A DNA stretch of 64,000 nucleotides, taken from positions 113,136,829-113,200,828 of the forward strand of contig NC_051063.1 of the NCBI RefSeq assembly GCF_004664715.2, read 5' to 3'. Both the position numbers and the translations under genes were made by a program. How positions within the stretch are numbered: position 1 is the stretch's first letter; every line of letters starts with the position of its first letter. The notes beneath the pieces were generated by a model. It searched no databases. It was not told the origin of the DNA and saw only the letters and a list, made by a program, of their open reading frames with translations. Source of the stretch: Peromyscus leucopus. Lineage: Eukaryota > Chordata > Mammalia > Rodentia > Cricetidae. Positions 24,781 to 36,165 of the stretch are shown here, in pieces.

Positions 24781-25487
24781 TAAATTGAAGGAACAGGAGA
24801 TACAACTGACCCTTCAGGACTTCCTACTTGGGCAAATTGGTAGGAAGAATTTTTTCCTCAGTATTGTGAGCATCCACCATACGGCTATTGCCATCAGTCA
24901 GTTTGCTTTTCAATATCAATTCAACCAACCTTTTCTTTTCCTCATTCATGGTGTTCTGTTCAGCTCACACCCACAGTCCCTCCTCTGCCTTCATTCCTGC
25001 CCTTATCCACTCCCATCTGCCCCAGCCACATGCTGCTGCTTCAGGCACTGTGGCTGGCCAGCCCACCACTTCCCGAAAATATTCCCTCACTAGTAAAGGT
25101 TCTGAATTTCTCAGGCAGTGACTGGAAAGTAAGTGTTTTTGTTTTAAAGTCATCCTCCAGAATCCTAACTTGTCTTTTCTAATTTCCTTGAGCAAAACAG
25201 CAGCATTATTTTAGGGTGCAGTTTCTGAGGCTCATTCATACCCTTTATTCTAGACACCTTATCAATAATGTGACAAGAAGCTCCAAAAGGTCCCATTTTT
25301 CTTAATCTTTGTAAAAAAAAAAAGTTAGAGAATTCACAATCTACCTGTAGAAAGTAAACACGAAAATGTTCTCCAAATCACTCTTAACTCATCTATTCAC
25401 TTAATTTATAACCATATGAAGTATCTCCTGTGTGCAATACTTGGTGATAATTCTTTGAGTAAATGGATATAGAAAAAGTTGAATCCA

Positions 25488-25935
25488 TTCTTTTTTATTA
25501 TTAAGAGATTTTTTATTTATTTTACATATCAACCACAAATTCCCCTCTACTCCCTCCTCCTGCCCCCCAGCTTTTCCCCCAGCTCCCCCACCTTCCCACC
25601 TCCTCCAAGGCAAGGTCTCCCATGAGGAGTCAGCAAAGTCTGGTGCATTCAGTTGAAGCAGATCCAAGACACTCTTCCCTGAGTCAAGGCTGCACAAAGT
25701 GTCCCACCATAGGTACTGGGCTCCAAAAAGCCAGCTCATGCACTAGGGACAGGTCTGGGGGCCCCCTAAACAGTTCAAGCTAAACAACTGTCTTGCCTAT
25801 CCAGAGGGCCTAGTCCAGTACCATGGGGCTTCTCAGCTATTGGTGCATAGTTCATGGATTTCCACTAATTTGGCTTGCCATGTCTGTACATCTTCCCATG
25901 ATGATCTTGATGTGTAAAGCAAAGGATAACCAGAC
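25488..25935 (-). mobile_element. L1 3' segment of a twin-primed insertion
   Basis: A T-rich left edge (TTCTTTTTTATTATTAAGAG) leads into TACATATCAACCACAAATTCCCC, CAAAAAGCCAGCTCATGCACTAGGGA and CCAGAGGGCCTAGTCCAGTACC. This is the reverse complement of a cricetid-type L1 3' end. It joins an oppositely oriented L1 segment at about 25935. Confidence 0.75.
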
Positions 25936-26405
25936 TGCAAACCACAGCTCTAGGGAGGCTAGCAAGCAGGTAGGACCCTAGGAAGGGTGCATGGATTGCT
26001 CAGTGAAGGAGAAATAGATGAGATCTACATGAGCAAATTGGGGGTGGGGCGGGTAATGGAGGGCAAGGGATGGGGGATGAGAACATAGGGGAACAGGAGG
26101 TTCGAGCTGGAACAGGGACAGAGTAGGAGAGCAAGGAAAGAGATACCATGATAAATGAAGACATCATGGGAATGGGGAGAAACAGAGTGCTGGAGAATTC
26201 ATAAGGATGACACTACCTTAGACTACTGGCAGTAGTCCAGAGGATGCCTAAACTGGCTTATTCCAGTGATCAGATGGCTGAATACCCTAACTGTCATCAT
26301 AGAGCCCTCATCCAGTGACTGATGGAAGCAGAGGCAGAGATCCACAGCCAGGCGCCAGGCCGAGCTCCAGGAGTCCAGTTGATGAGAACGAGGAGAGATT
26401 CCATG
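25936..26405 (+). mobile_element. Inverted 5' segment of the same L1 insertion
   Basis: GGAACAGGGACAGAGTAGGAGAGCAAGG, ATACCATGATAAATGAAGACATCATGGG, CAGATGGCTGAATACCCTAACTG and CCACAGCCAGGCGCCAGGCCGAGCTCCAGG are the part of L1 just upstream of the neighbouring minus-strand segment, in the opposite direction. The forward-strand L1 at 10755-11465 shares these landmarks. Confidence 0.75.
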
Positions 26406-26595
26406 AATCCATTCTTAAGGAACATTAAGTGCAATAGGAAGGATCATGGATTGATACAAACAAAAAGACAAGTCTAAACATCTAAGTGATAAAGAACAGG
26501 CATCCTAAACTAATCTCACAGCGATTGAAACCAAACTAAACATCCCCAGGACATCACATGGGTTCATGAAGACTCCAAACTAGGCTAGAGCCTGA

Positions 26596-26630
26596 AGTTG
26601 AATAAGTTGAATAAGTTGAATAAAGAAATA
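26596..26630 (+). repeat. (AGTTGAATA)n short tandem repeat
   Basis: Three to four tandem copies of AGTTGAATA (a 9-bp unit), the last running into AAGAAATAG. Confidence 0.85.
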
Positions 26631-26799
26631 GAATATGCAGAGGCAGGTTGGGGAAAGGGACATTGGAAGGGAGTGAAAGGATGCAGAGTGGAAAGGGGAC
26701 ATTGATAGTGTTTTGAAGGAACATGACACCATGAGGGAAATCTGCACACCAAGGACTATTTAGCTTAACATTCAGATTTGGGCTGGAGCCAAGGCTATC

Positions 26800-26995
26800 A
26801 TTATTATATTATTACTTAAAGTTTTGTTTAAATTTTAAAATTGTCTTTATTTGTGAGAATTTCATACAAGTATACAACTAAATATGATCATGTCTACCCC
26901 AATTTCCACCTTCCAAATCCCTTCTTGTCCCCTAAAATGTGTCCTCTTCCTAACTTCATGGCTCTATTTAATAACACACTAGTACAAGGGGAGGT
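26800..26995 (-). mobile_element. L1-derived fragment (Lx-like), reverse orientation
   Basis: TGTGAGAATTTCATACAAGTATACAACTAAATATGATCATGTCTACCCC followed by C-rich sequence resembles the reversed 3' region of older rodent L1s. Confidence 0.45.
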
Positions 26996-27044
26996 ACCTA
27001 GTCTTACTGCGACTTGATGATGTTCATAGGAGGCCTGTCCTTTT

Positions 27045-27165
27045 CTGAATAGAAATGGAAGAGGAGTGGATGGGAAGGGGCAGAGAAGGGGTGGGGGCAT
27101 GAACCGGGAGGAGAAGAGGAAGGGGAAACTGTGGTCAGAATGTTAAAAAAAAATAATTAAAAAAA
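27045..27165 (+). mobile_element. L1 3' terminal fragment, forward orientation
   Basis: A G-rich run (GGATGGGAAGGGGCAGAG...GGGAGGAGAAGAGGAAGGGGAAACTGTGGTCAGAATGTT) ends in an A/T-rich tail. This is the typical last 100 bases of a rodent L1. Confidence 0.6.
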
Positions 27166-27759
27166 TTAACTCACTAAGACCAGTTAGTGCTATACCCCAG
27201 CACCATATACAAAGAGGTGTGCATTTAAGTGCTTTCTGCTGGTGACTGTTTTCCCTGTATTTTACTTGTGGCAAAAATGAAGTAACAGGGCCTAGATTCT
27301 CTCAACTAAAATAACCTAAACCAAAATGAGCTGCCTGGTTGACTAGATTCCAAGGATGGACACAAAACTACAAATAGCAATGAACACCTAGATAAAGAAA
27401 AAAGATGCCCCTTCTTCATCTTTCTCTTGCAGATAGAATTTCCATACACCATGCAGGGGGGAGTTCATTGTAGCCCCATGCACATTTATTGAAAAGATAA
27501 AGTGGGATTTATGAAGAGAGAAAGCATGAAGGAAAAGTTATTCTTATACCAATCTACATGGAGATAGTGCAAGAAAATCAACACCAAAATTTCCCCATGG
27601 ATATAGGTGAAATTCTTTTAAAACAAAATTTTAGCAAATTTAGTCCAATGATAAGTAAAAAAAGGCAATGAATGATGAGCAATCAGGTGTTAAACTGGCA
27701 GCATAAAGATGGTTAACATCTGAAAATGAAGCATATAAATCACTTTATTAAGATTTTTA

Positions 27760-27955
27760 GCCGGGTGGTGGTGGTGGTGGTGGTGGTGGTGGTGGTGGTG
27801 GTGCACGCCTTTAATCCCAGCACTCGGGAGGCAGAGCCAGGTGGATCTGTGAGTTCGAGGCCAGCCTGGGCTACCAACTGAGCTCTAGGAAAGGCGCAAA
27901 GCTACGCAGAGAAACCCTGTCTCGAAAAACCAAAAAAAAAAAAAAAAAAAAAAAA
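27760..27955 (+). mobile_element. B1 SINE with internal (GGT)n expansion and poly-A tail
   Basis: The full body is present: GCCGGG head, GCACGCCTTTAATCCCAGCACTCGGGAGGCAGAGCC, GAGTTCGAGGCCAGCCTGG, CAGAGAAACCCTGTCTCG and a pure A tail of about 24. The region after GCCGGG is expanded into about 12 GGT units. An AAGATTTT sequence precedes the element (27750-27757) and follows the tail, consistent with a target-site duplication. The AGGAAAGGCGCAAAGC variant is what I associate with cricetid rodents. Confidence 0.95.
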
Positions 27956-28382
27956 GATTTTAAAAGAAAAAAGACAAATGGTAGCTCACCATCATGATAA
28001 ACACAGAAGGGATATTTTACAAAAGTTAATATCTATTCCTCACTTAGAAACAAAACTGGGACAAGAATCTTCCTTCTCACTACTTCACTCCTTCTCATCA
28101 ACATTGCTTGCGAGGTTCTAGGTAATGCAACACAGCAAGAGAAAGAAATAAAATTGAAAAATAAAATATGTTTGCTTACAGATTGTATAAACATGTATGC
28201 AGAAAATCCCAGAAAGTCTGAAGGGAAGCTACTTAAAATTCTAAGCAATTTTAATAAGCCTGCAAAATATAAGCTTAACACATAATGGGTAGACAAAAGG
28301 AAATAAATGATGCTTTCATCATGATAAAAAATGTCATAGAAAGATATGCACAATCCACCTGCACTGTAAAGATGTATGAATG

Positions 28383-28385
<3 letters not shown>

Positions 28386-28441
<56 letters not shown>
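28386..28441 (+). repeat. (GT)n microsatellite, pure
   Basis: About 28 uninterrupted GT units, inside the old L1. Pure long tracts like this are likely to vary in length between individuals. Confidence 0.97.
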
Positions 28442-28443
<2 letters not shown>

Positions 28444-28640
28444 CATGCTAGAGACTGAATGTAGGGACTTTCCTTTGCCAAGAAAGGACTATACAATTAA
28501 GTTATCGCCTAGTCTTAAAGAATAAAATTCAAAGGTGTATTTCAGTAATGATACAGTTGTACTGAAAATTGACTCATAGATCTAACACAATCCCAACCCA
28601 AATCCCAGAAGTTATGAGACACCATTGAAAAAGAAAATGA

Positions 28641-28700
28641 AAGAAGAAGAAGAAGAAGAAGAAGAAGAAGAAGAAGAAGAAGAAGAAGAAGAAGAAGAAA
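28641..28700 (+). repeat. (GAA)n microsatellite, pure
   Basis: About 19 uninterrupted AGA/GAA units on the plus strand, so UUC/CUU in the Dlg2 transcript. The composition is the same as the intronic GAA tract that expands in Friedreich ataxia. Here it sits inside L1 DNA. Confidence 0.97.
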
Positions 28701-29409
28701 CTAACAAAAAAAAACACTACAAGATTCTTGACTTATGAAGTAAAGATGACCAAAATAGTCTGTGATAGCATCAAGGTAGATACACAGATCTGCAGACAGC
28801 AGATCTGCAACAAAGATACAGGGCCATTCAGTGGAGAAAAGGCCAACTTTTAAAAATAATAAAATATTGGTTATCCAGTATGCAAAACAACAAACTTTAA
28901 TCTCCATATCTTCTTTTAAATATATTATACACCTGCATGAAAACTCCAAATAAAGAGTCCAAAAGGAACTATAAGAGAAAATTGTCATGATCCTGGATTA
29001 GCTGTAACACCTAAAGCACAATCAATAAGGAAAAAAAACTGGTAAGGCAAACGTGGTTAAATTAAAAGTTACTGTTATTCGAAAATAGTGTTAAAGAAAC
29101 ATACTGTTGGTCAAAAACAACAAAACCTGCAATGACTCCTAATGATATTCTGCGGTAGTCAAAGATCAATTCACTGCTTAGCTATCATCAGAAATTCTTT
29201 CTCCTGAAACGGATGGGAACAATAAAGACCAGATACAATGCAGAGAGTGAGAGATCTTGGAACACTCAGCACTAAATAAGATGTCTCTAGCAAATCCCTC
29301 CCCTCAGAACTCAAGGAACCCCACAGAAGAGGAGGCAGAAAGAATGTTAGAGCCAGACGGGATGAAGAACACTTAGAAAGCAAAGCTCTTTAAATCAACA
29401 TTAGCAAAG

Positions 29410-29835
29410 CTCACATGAACTCACTAAGATACAAACTATATGGAAAGGACCTGCATGGATCTGCATGGGGTCCTCACAGTATATATTATGACTTTCTGGT
29501 TTAGTGTTTTTATGGGATTCCTGAGTGTGCAAACGAGTGGGTCTCTGATTTGTGTGCCTTCTCTTGGGCTCTTTCCCTTCCTTCTGTTTGGTTGTTTTGC
29601 TCAACTTTTATGTGATAGTTTTTATTTTATCTTATTATATTTTATTTTGTTCAAATTTATTATTATCCCTCAGAAGCCTGTTTTTTTTTTTTCTGAGAGA
29701 CAGTAAGAGAGTGGATCCTGATCGGAGATGGGGTGCAGAGGGGCTGGGAGGAGTAAAGGGAGGGGGAAATGTAATCAGGCTATATTATGTAAGAGAAGAA
29801 TATATTTTCATAGAAGAAAAAAAGAAACAGACAAG
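29410..29835 (+). mobile_element. L1 3' UTR (Lx-like), inserted into the older L1
   Basis: TGACTTTCTGGTTTAGTGTTTTTATGGGATTCC, TGAGTGTGCAAACGAGTGGGTCTC, TTGTTCAAATTTATTATTATCCCTCAGAAGCCTG and GAGAGACAGTAAGAGAGTGG lead to a G-rich end with an A-rich tail. The element at 48400-48715 has the same order. Confidence 0.7.
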
Positions 29836-29839
29836 CCAT

Positions 29840-30665
29840 TGAATACAAGAAAATACTTCAAGTCACGTATTTGATTGTGGGCATGTCTATGACATAGACA
29901 GAGAAACTCAAAAGAAACATTCAGAAAAAAAGAGAGAACAATCAAGTTAGACTAAGATCTGCATAGGTAATTCAACCTTGTATATATACAAGCATCAAGA
30001 AAGCATGGGGAAGTGAAGAGGAGAGTAAATTATTATGTAAACTTATTAAATTCATAGTGAGGTGTGTGACATGCCTAGTGAAATCACTAAAGGTAGAACA
30101 TATCAAGTAAAGATACAGTAGTTCAGAATTCTAATATATTGTGAGACTGTATTATGGTACAAGCCCTTCAGAACAGTTCAGTGGTTGTTTGAAAATCTAA
30201 ATGTAATCCCATTCTGTAAGTTAAGTATTAGACTCTTAGAAGTCATTTACCCAAGAGAAATGAAAGCATATGAGCAGTTGGATATCTACAAATATTTGTA
30301 GTTATTTATTTTTTAATACCCTCAAAATGAACAACACAGCCAACAGTTAGCAGATAAACAATGTGTGTTATACTCACACAGTGGATATTATTCTGCAACA
30401 AGAAGGTCCAAACTATTGATATATGTAACAAAATGGATATATCTAAAAAAAATCAAAGGGTGAATGAACCTATAATTCTAGTGCAGGTGACAGAATGGAG
30501 AACAGTAGTTGCCTGGGACTTGGGGTAGAGGAGGTACAGGAGGAAGCTGGATAGATCACAAAGGGGAATGAAGAAATTTTGGGGCGATCAATAAAATCAC
30601 TATCTTGAATAAATGGTTACATATGTCAAAACTTATCAAGGTGTACTTTGCTGAAGCTATTTTAA
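29840..30665 (+). mobile_element. Old L1 (L1M-type) 3' end
   Basis: ACCCAAGAGAAATGAAAGCATATGAGCAG, GTGGATATTATTCTGCAACAAGAAGG, TATTGATATATGTAACAAAATGGATATATCTAAAAA, AACAGTAGTTGCCTGGGACTTGGGG and ATGGTTACATATGTCAAAACTTATCAAGGTGTAC match the L1MA/L1MB 3' end. It continues the ORF2 remnant at 27958-28995. Confidence 0.8.
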
Positions 30666-30879
30666 ATTTTTTTCTTTAAAAGTTCCTGGAACCATTAGAA
30701 AGTCTCACACTCCTGAGTTTTTATCCTAAGTGACAAGTTTTTCATCATTTTATGTTATAATCTTGTAATTTAACCATTTATCTCTGGGAAAGGTGGCAGG
30801 GAGAGAGATTTAGGAAACAATAGCCTTCCAGCAGTAAGGGGAGCAAAGGGAACATGAGAACTGGACTAAGCTTTCACTT

Positions 30880-31010
30880 TGGAGACAATCCTAGCTCTTA
30901 CCTTATAAAAGAGTTGAGGATTAAATGAGTTACTATTTGGAAAGCTGCAGCAGCTCTGATTCATGACACATAGTAAGTGCCATTAACTTCTATGAAATTA
31001 ATTTATCTTA
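30880..31010 (-). repeat. MIR SINE relic
   Basis: GAGGATTAAATGAGTTACTATTTGGAAAGC and CACATAGTAAGTGCCATTAAC match the reversed MIR ('gaggattaaatgagttaat...gcacatagtaagcgc'). Confidence 0.7.
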
Positions 31011-32384
31011 TTTAGTAAATAATAATTACATGATTAATATTACTTCTTTTCTTCTAGCTCAATATATATTTAACCAATGATCAATAATTATTCTGATAAT
31101 TAATGATTCATCTTTCTTAATGACTAATTTCAGAGAGCAGAAGCCCATGTATAGCAAGCATCAGTACAATGCCTGAGAAGAGAAGGCATTTCTTATGGAT
31201 TTGATGATATTGTTATTATTAATTGAACCGTATTTTAATATATTTACCAGGGTCTTATGAATTTACAACAATTTACTGAATATTTGGCCATTGTTTTGTA
31301 TATTTAAGATTCTGACATCTCAGCTCCATTAATATATACATATAAATATATATGTAGTTCACTTAAGATTTTACCCTAGTAAAATCATGAGAACCAAACC
31401 CCATCAAAATGGGGGTCACTCCCTTTTAAATTGGAGAAAGTATGCTGAGTCCAGTGTTAACTAAGACCATTGATGCCTTTTGTCCTTCAGAAGTCTGAAT
31501 TGCACTTTTCAGCATTATGAAAGCTAGCCAGCTGGGAGAAAGATTCCCGGCCAGTTCAAGATTCAGTTCTCTATGTTCTACAGCTGAAGTGCATGGTTCA
31601 TCAACAATAGGGTCTTATTATCTAGTTGCAGTGGTCAAGTGAGAACAACTGCTAGATCTGTGTTGTTTTGGTGTCTCTGGGGCCTTTGAGAGGAGTGAAT
31701 CATGGGGAGGTAATTTGTGCTTGCTACTGAAATTCCATTTAATAACTCATATCTGCTGGGGCCAGTACTGTTCACCCATGAATACTGTATGCTGGGTGTT
31801 TAAACAAGAATGTGGGAAGGGGTTTGGAGAAATGAGGATTTCAGAGTGTGGTAACCAAAACTAAAGATATATGAAGCCTCCTGGTTTTTATTTGTTTGTT
31901 TTGTTTTAATTTAGATTTTACTTCTGCCCTGCATTGTAGGCGGCTTGGAATATACTAGATAACAGTACCGTTCCTTTGTCTACTTGTGACAACAGACATC
32001 ACCAAATGTCACTGGGGAACAATATCATATCCATTGGAGAACCATACCAACTTTTCATGACTTACAAACTTCTTTTTTGGTTACTTTCATGAGGGAGGTG
32101 TTTAGAATATTTTTCAACTCCCAAACTATTGTGCCAAACACATAGAAACCAGTTCATGTACTTTTATCACACATATATTTGTTAAAAATTAAAACACATA
32201 TATACATATATGCAAATATGAATACACACATAAAAGCACCCACCAGTAAATACATGAGTAAATTTTATTCTCACCTACACAGTAAGAATGAGAACTCCTA
32301 TGCTTAAACTGAGGTAAAAGAACATGACAGGTAAGTAGTTAAAGGGAGGGTACTAAAGCACTCCATTAAATAAGGGTAAATATT

Positions 32385-32575
32385 GGGGTTAGAGACGAGG
32401 CTCAGCAGGCAAGAACATATACTACTCTTGCATAGTAACCAATTTTGTTTCTCAGTACCCATGTCAGGCAGCTCACAACTGCCTGTAACTCCAGCTCCAG
32501 GAATTTGATGCTCTGTACTGACTTTTGCACAAATCTACACACAGATACTAATAGAAACACATAATTTTAAAACTA
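32385..32575 (+). mobile_element. B3 SINE (B2 superfamily)
   Basis: GGGGTTAGAGACGAGGCTCAGCAGGCAAGAAC, CAGTACCCATGTCAGGCAGCTCACAACTGCCTGTAACTCCAGCTCCAGG and an ACACA tail are a tRNA-derived head and B3 body. Confidence 0.75.
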
Positions 32576-32604
32576 ATATCTTTTTTTTCTTAAACGGTAA
32601 ATTT

Positions 32605-32998
32605 GATGGTTAGTTCTTGTCAGTTTGACACAGCTATACCTGGAAGAGAGAACTTCACTTGAGGTGTAGCCTCTATTGTATTGGCTTGTGAGCAGATTTG
32701 TGGTGTATTTTCTCAACTAACAACAGTGATTGATGTGGGAGGGCTCAGTGCACCATGAGAAGTGCCACCTCTTAGCAGGTGTCCTGGGTTGTATACTAAA
32801 GCAATCTAGGTCATCTGAGGAGGGCAAACCAGTAAGTAGTGTTCCTTAATGGTCCAGTTTCAGTCCCTGCATCCAGGTTCCTGTTTTGGCTACCATCCAT
32901 GATGAATTGTGACATGTAAGTCAAATAAACGCTTTCTTGCTCAAGCTGGGTTTTGGTCAAATGTTTTATCATAGTAGTATAAAAGTAAACTAGGATAG
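32605..32998 (-). mobile_element. URR1-like rodent hAT-type DNA transposon
   Basis: GGTTAGTTCTTGTCAGTTTGACACAGC at the left, GTGATTGATGTGGGAGGGCTCAGTG, GTAAGTCAAATAAACGCTTTCTTGCTCAAG and GTAAACTAGGATA at the right give the reverse of the copy at 6318-6724. Confidence 0.6.
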
Positions 32999-33641
32999 TA
33001 AACCTCAAACTTGAACCTAGGTCTGATCACATTTGGTTCTTTTATCAGTATTCATCATTTTACCGCCATTACTCAGATTTTTAGCCTTTTTAGAGTAACT
33101 TGCTTCTCTTCTTTCCAAGCCTTCAATTACATTTTGTTTTAATAGTCTCTGCATAGTAATATACACCTAGCACTACTTTCAGGGCTAAAATCATCAGAGC
33201 CTCACCATGGTACCCTATGAAGCTTTAGTCTGATGTTTTTCAAACCTCATATCATATTAAATATGAGAAGAACAGTGGCTTTGTGGGCAGGAGAAATAAA
33301 TGAGTGCTTTTAAAAACCAATAGTGAATATGCTTTCATGGTACCCTTAGCCTTGAGGTCCACTCTAGTAAACAGCTTGAAGAAAGCAATCACATGGCAGG
33401 CTAAGAGACTCTGATCTTAATGAAGGCATTGCAGAAGTGTTAACTAGAACATGAAAGAAATTCTAAGGGTGGTTGATTAAAATTATCTTTTATTTCCATG
33501 CTGCCTAAGTATGGCCAAGCAGAAAAATCTCAATTGGAAGCTGAAATTCTCTCAAATAGCATTTGCAGCATGTCCAATGCACGTCTATTTTCTAAGATAT
33601 TAAATAAAGAGCTATAAATTTCAGCTATTCATGTTTTTCAC

Positions 33642-33644
<3 letters not shown>

Positions 33645-33687
<43 letters not shown>
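33645..33687 (+). repeat. (CA)n microsatellite
   Basis: A pure tract of about 21 CA units; in the Dlg2 transcript it is (UG)n. Confidence 0.97.
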
Positions 33688-33688
<1 letters not shown>

Positions 33689-33699
33689 TGTTCTAAGGA

Positions 33700-33838
33700 C
33701 TATGATAGCCAATGTGGTTTCTGTGTGAGGGTAAGGCATAGTGCTTCATTGCTATTTCATAACTGTAATTTTGCTATTGCTATGAATCATAATGCGGTGA
33801 AAGGGTCCTCCGACCCCAGGTTGAGAACCATTGTTCTA
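33700..33838 (+). mobile_element. RCHARR1-like hAT-Charlie relic
   Basis: CTATTTCATAACTGTAATTTTGCTATTGCTATGAATCATAATG is followed by GAAAGGGTCCTCCGACCCCAGGTTGAGAACCATTG. This terminal structure is what I know from a rodent hAT-Charlie element. The left half is worn. Confidence 0.65.
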
Positions 33839-34309
33839 AATAACACATTTCCACTGGGGTAGCCACTTGTCTCAGACAGTACTGCCAAGTCTTCAAGCCT
33901 CTGTCTACCTTTCCCAGTCCTTCCACCTCTCTCTGCTTGTTTCTTCTTTCTTGTCCCTATCTCTCTCCCTTCCTCTGGATCTCCCCTGGGTCTATTTTTC
34001 TTCTACATACACATACAAACAGGAATAACTTTTTTGGTAGAATTCCTGTGAGTGCAGCACTAATGTTGAATGTAGGAACCAAATTTCTGTGATAAGATGA
34101 CTGTGATCAGAGGAGATGGACCTAGATTGCTAGCCTTGACAAGGCATGTGTGCTGGATGAAAAAAAGCAAAGAGATGGAGCTTAAATATATACTCAGAGG
34201 GTAGAGAGATAGTACCTGATTCTATTATGTCTACAAGCAATAAAACATTAAGACAAAATAATACTAAAGGAAGAAGAAAAGCCCTAAATCTCCATTCCAT
34301 TAATTATTT

Positions 34310-34470
34310 ACTACATGAATTTGAGGAACTTGGTTGTAATCACCAAGCCTTAGTTTTCTCCCTTATAAATTATGAATGACAAATTACCAATCTTCTAGGA
34401 TTGTTAGAAGGATCAAGGGAATATATGCAACTAACTTTTCTTAAAAGATTAAAAAAAATGCTAAATTATA
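34310..34470 (-). repeat. MIR SINE relic
   Basis: AATTTGAGGAACTTGGTTG, CCAAGCCTTAGTTTTCTCCCTTATAAATTATG and CTAGGATTGTTAGAAGGATCAAGG match the reversed MIR core. Confidence 0.65.
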
Positions 34471-35116
34471 AATAATTGTGAGATACCATCAATATCGTTA
34501 TTACTATTATTAGTGCTATCAGAAAGGAGAAGGGGGAGGCCCCAAAGCAAGGATGATGCACTTCTTCATGTAATTAAAATAATATGTGAACATACTGTAT
34601 AAAATGAAAATATATCTTAGAAATGATTTGTTAAATGACTAGAAAAGTAAATACTATGGCTATAGATCATTCAGCTAGGCTTCTTTGCAAGCACAAAGTG
34701 AGTGAGAGCCAGAAGAGGGGTATAATGAACAGCTTCAGCCAGAGAGATAACTGGGCCTCTAGCACTCATGAGTTCTAGAATGATTCACCCTAGAATTAAA
34801 CCATTTACAGAATGCTAATTGAAAACCCATCTCATACTGGATAGCATGTTTGGAATTACACCATGAAGTCAAGAAAGTGACATGGAAACTCTGTCAATGT
34901 TGAAAGACTAGCACCACAGTGACAAATAATTCACCCCAGCAAATCAAGTTTACTGGCATGCCGTGGCATTAGTGAGAATCAGTTAACCCAGGGATCACAA
35001 ACCTGTGCAACTTGGTGAAGCCTGAAGTTCTACAACACACTGAAACTTAAAAGAGTAAATGCAGAAGTGTAATCTTGGTGTACTATGTACCAATGTGTTT
35101 TTAATCATCAGTCTCT

Positions 35117-35118
<2 letters not shown>

Positions 35119-35204
<86 letters not shown>
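35119..35204 (+). repeat. (CA)n microsatellite with a phase break
   Basis: Two CA arrays are separated by an ACCACA break at about 35163-35166, with GCG at the left edge. The total is about 85 bases; it is (UG)n in the Dlg2 transcript. Confidence 0.97.
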
Positions 35205-35206
<2 letters not shown>

Positions 35207-35809
35207 GTCCTTAATAAATCTCTAGGCTTTTTGGAATACTTTTATTCAGCATTAATTTCATTTAAAAAAACATTTGGATGAACACTAATTAAGGAGAAAC
35301 TGTGTACTTTCCTGTTATAATGAAAGGAAAACTGCTGTGATGAAGGATTTTTAATCATTATATTTAATTAAAAAGTTAATCCTTAGGCTTCTCGTTCTTT
35401 CAAATGCAACAAAAGAGTTCCCCTTTCAAAACTGGAAGACAAAAGCATAGCTATTAGGTAACACAGCTTCTATGGCAAAGGTCCAGATGGAATTAAAGAA
35501 TATTGGCTCAAGCTATTTTGAGGGAATTAGGAAAATTATAAAAACCTACCAAACCTTGGCCTTTACTGACCTGTTTTTAATACAGCGAAATCCATTATAG
35601 CACTGACAGTAGGGGCTCAAAAAGGTAATTGCAGTCTGAGCCTTTCATACATAGAGACGAACAGTCTTTGCACCTCAGTGGATATGCAACACAACTCACT
35701 CTGCTAGAGTGCATTCAAGCAATAATAGACCAATGGAGGACCTAGAAGAGGGTTCTTCTAGATAGGCGAGTTACCAAGATCCAGAGGAATGAGCAACCCT
35801 TAAAAATCA

Positions 35810-36020
35810 ATTTTATTTTTATCTATGTTTATATGTATGTGTCTCTGTGTGTACATGAGTCATGCATGCAGTGCCCATGAAGGCTAGAAGAGAGCTACCT
35901 CTGCCCCACAGGAGGAGTTACAGGTGGTTGTGAGCTTCCCAATGTGAGTGCTAGAAACCCAACTGGGGTCCTCTGGAGGAGGAGCAAGTACTCTTAATGA
36001 GTAGACATCTCTCCAGCCCC
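35810..36020 (-). mobile_element. B3 SINE, reverse orientation
   Basis: From right to left it reads GGGGCTGGAGAGATGTCTACTCATTAAGAG, GGAGGACCCCAGTTGGGTTTCTAGCACTCACATTGGGAAGCTCACAACCACCTGTAACTCC. It is a good B3 body with tRNA-type head. Confidence 0.8.
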
Positions 36021-36036
36021 ACAGTCAGACATACAT

Positions 36037-36056
36037 TCTCTGTCTCTCTGTCTCTG

Positions 36057-36143
<87 letters not shown>

Positions 36144-36165
36144 TACATGAACACACACACACATT
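36037..36165 (+). repeat. (CTCTGT)n-(CT)n-(CA)n compound microsatellite
   Basis: Degenerate CTCTGT units lead to about 50 bases of pure CT, then CA with a short interruption. It fills the gap between a B3 and an L1 3' end. Confidence 0.95.

Larger units (their letters stand above)
27958..28995 (+). mobile_element. Old L1 (L1M-type) ORF2 remnant
   Basis: AGAAACAAAACTGGGACAAGAAT, CTTCTCACTACTTCACTCC, GAGGTTCTAGGTAATGCAACACAGCAAGAGAAAGAAATAAAATTG and ATGCAGAAAATCCCAGAAAGTCTG match the reverse-transcriptase end of mammalian L1 ORF2. It is full of substitutions and frame breaks. (GT)n and (GAA)n microsatellites lie within it. It continues at about 29840. Confidence 0.75.

Noticed and set aside
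28641..28700. Regularly repeated short units, as in a CRISPR array
   Set aside because: All tandem arrays here are simple 2-9 bp repeats with no spacers, in a mammalian intron.
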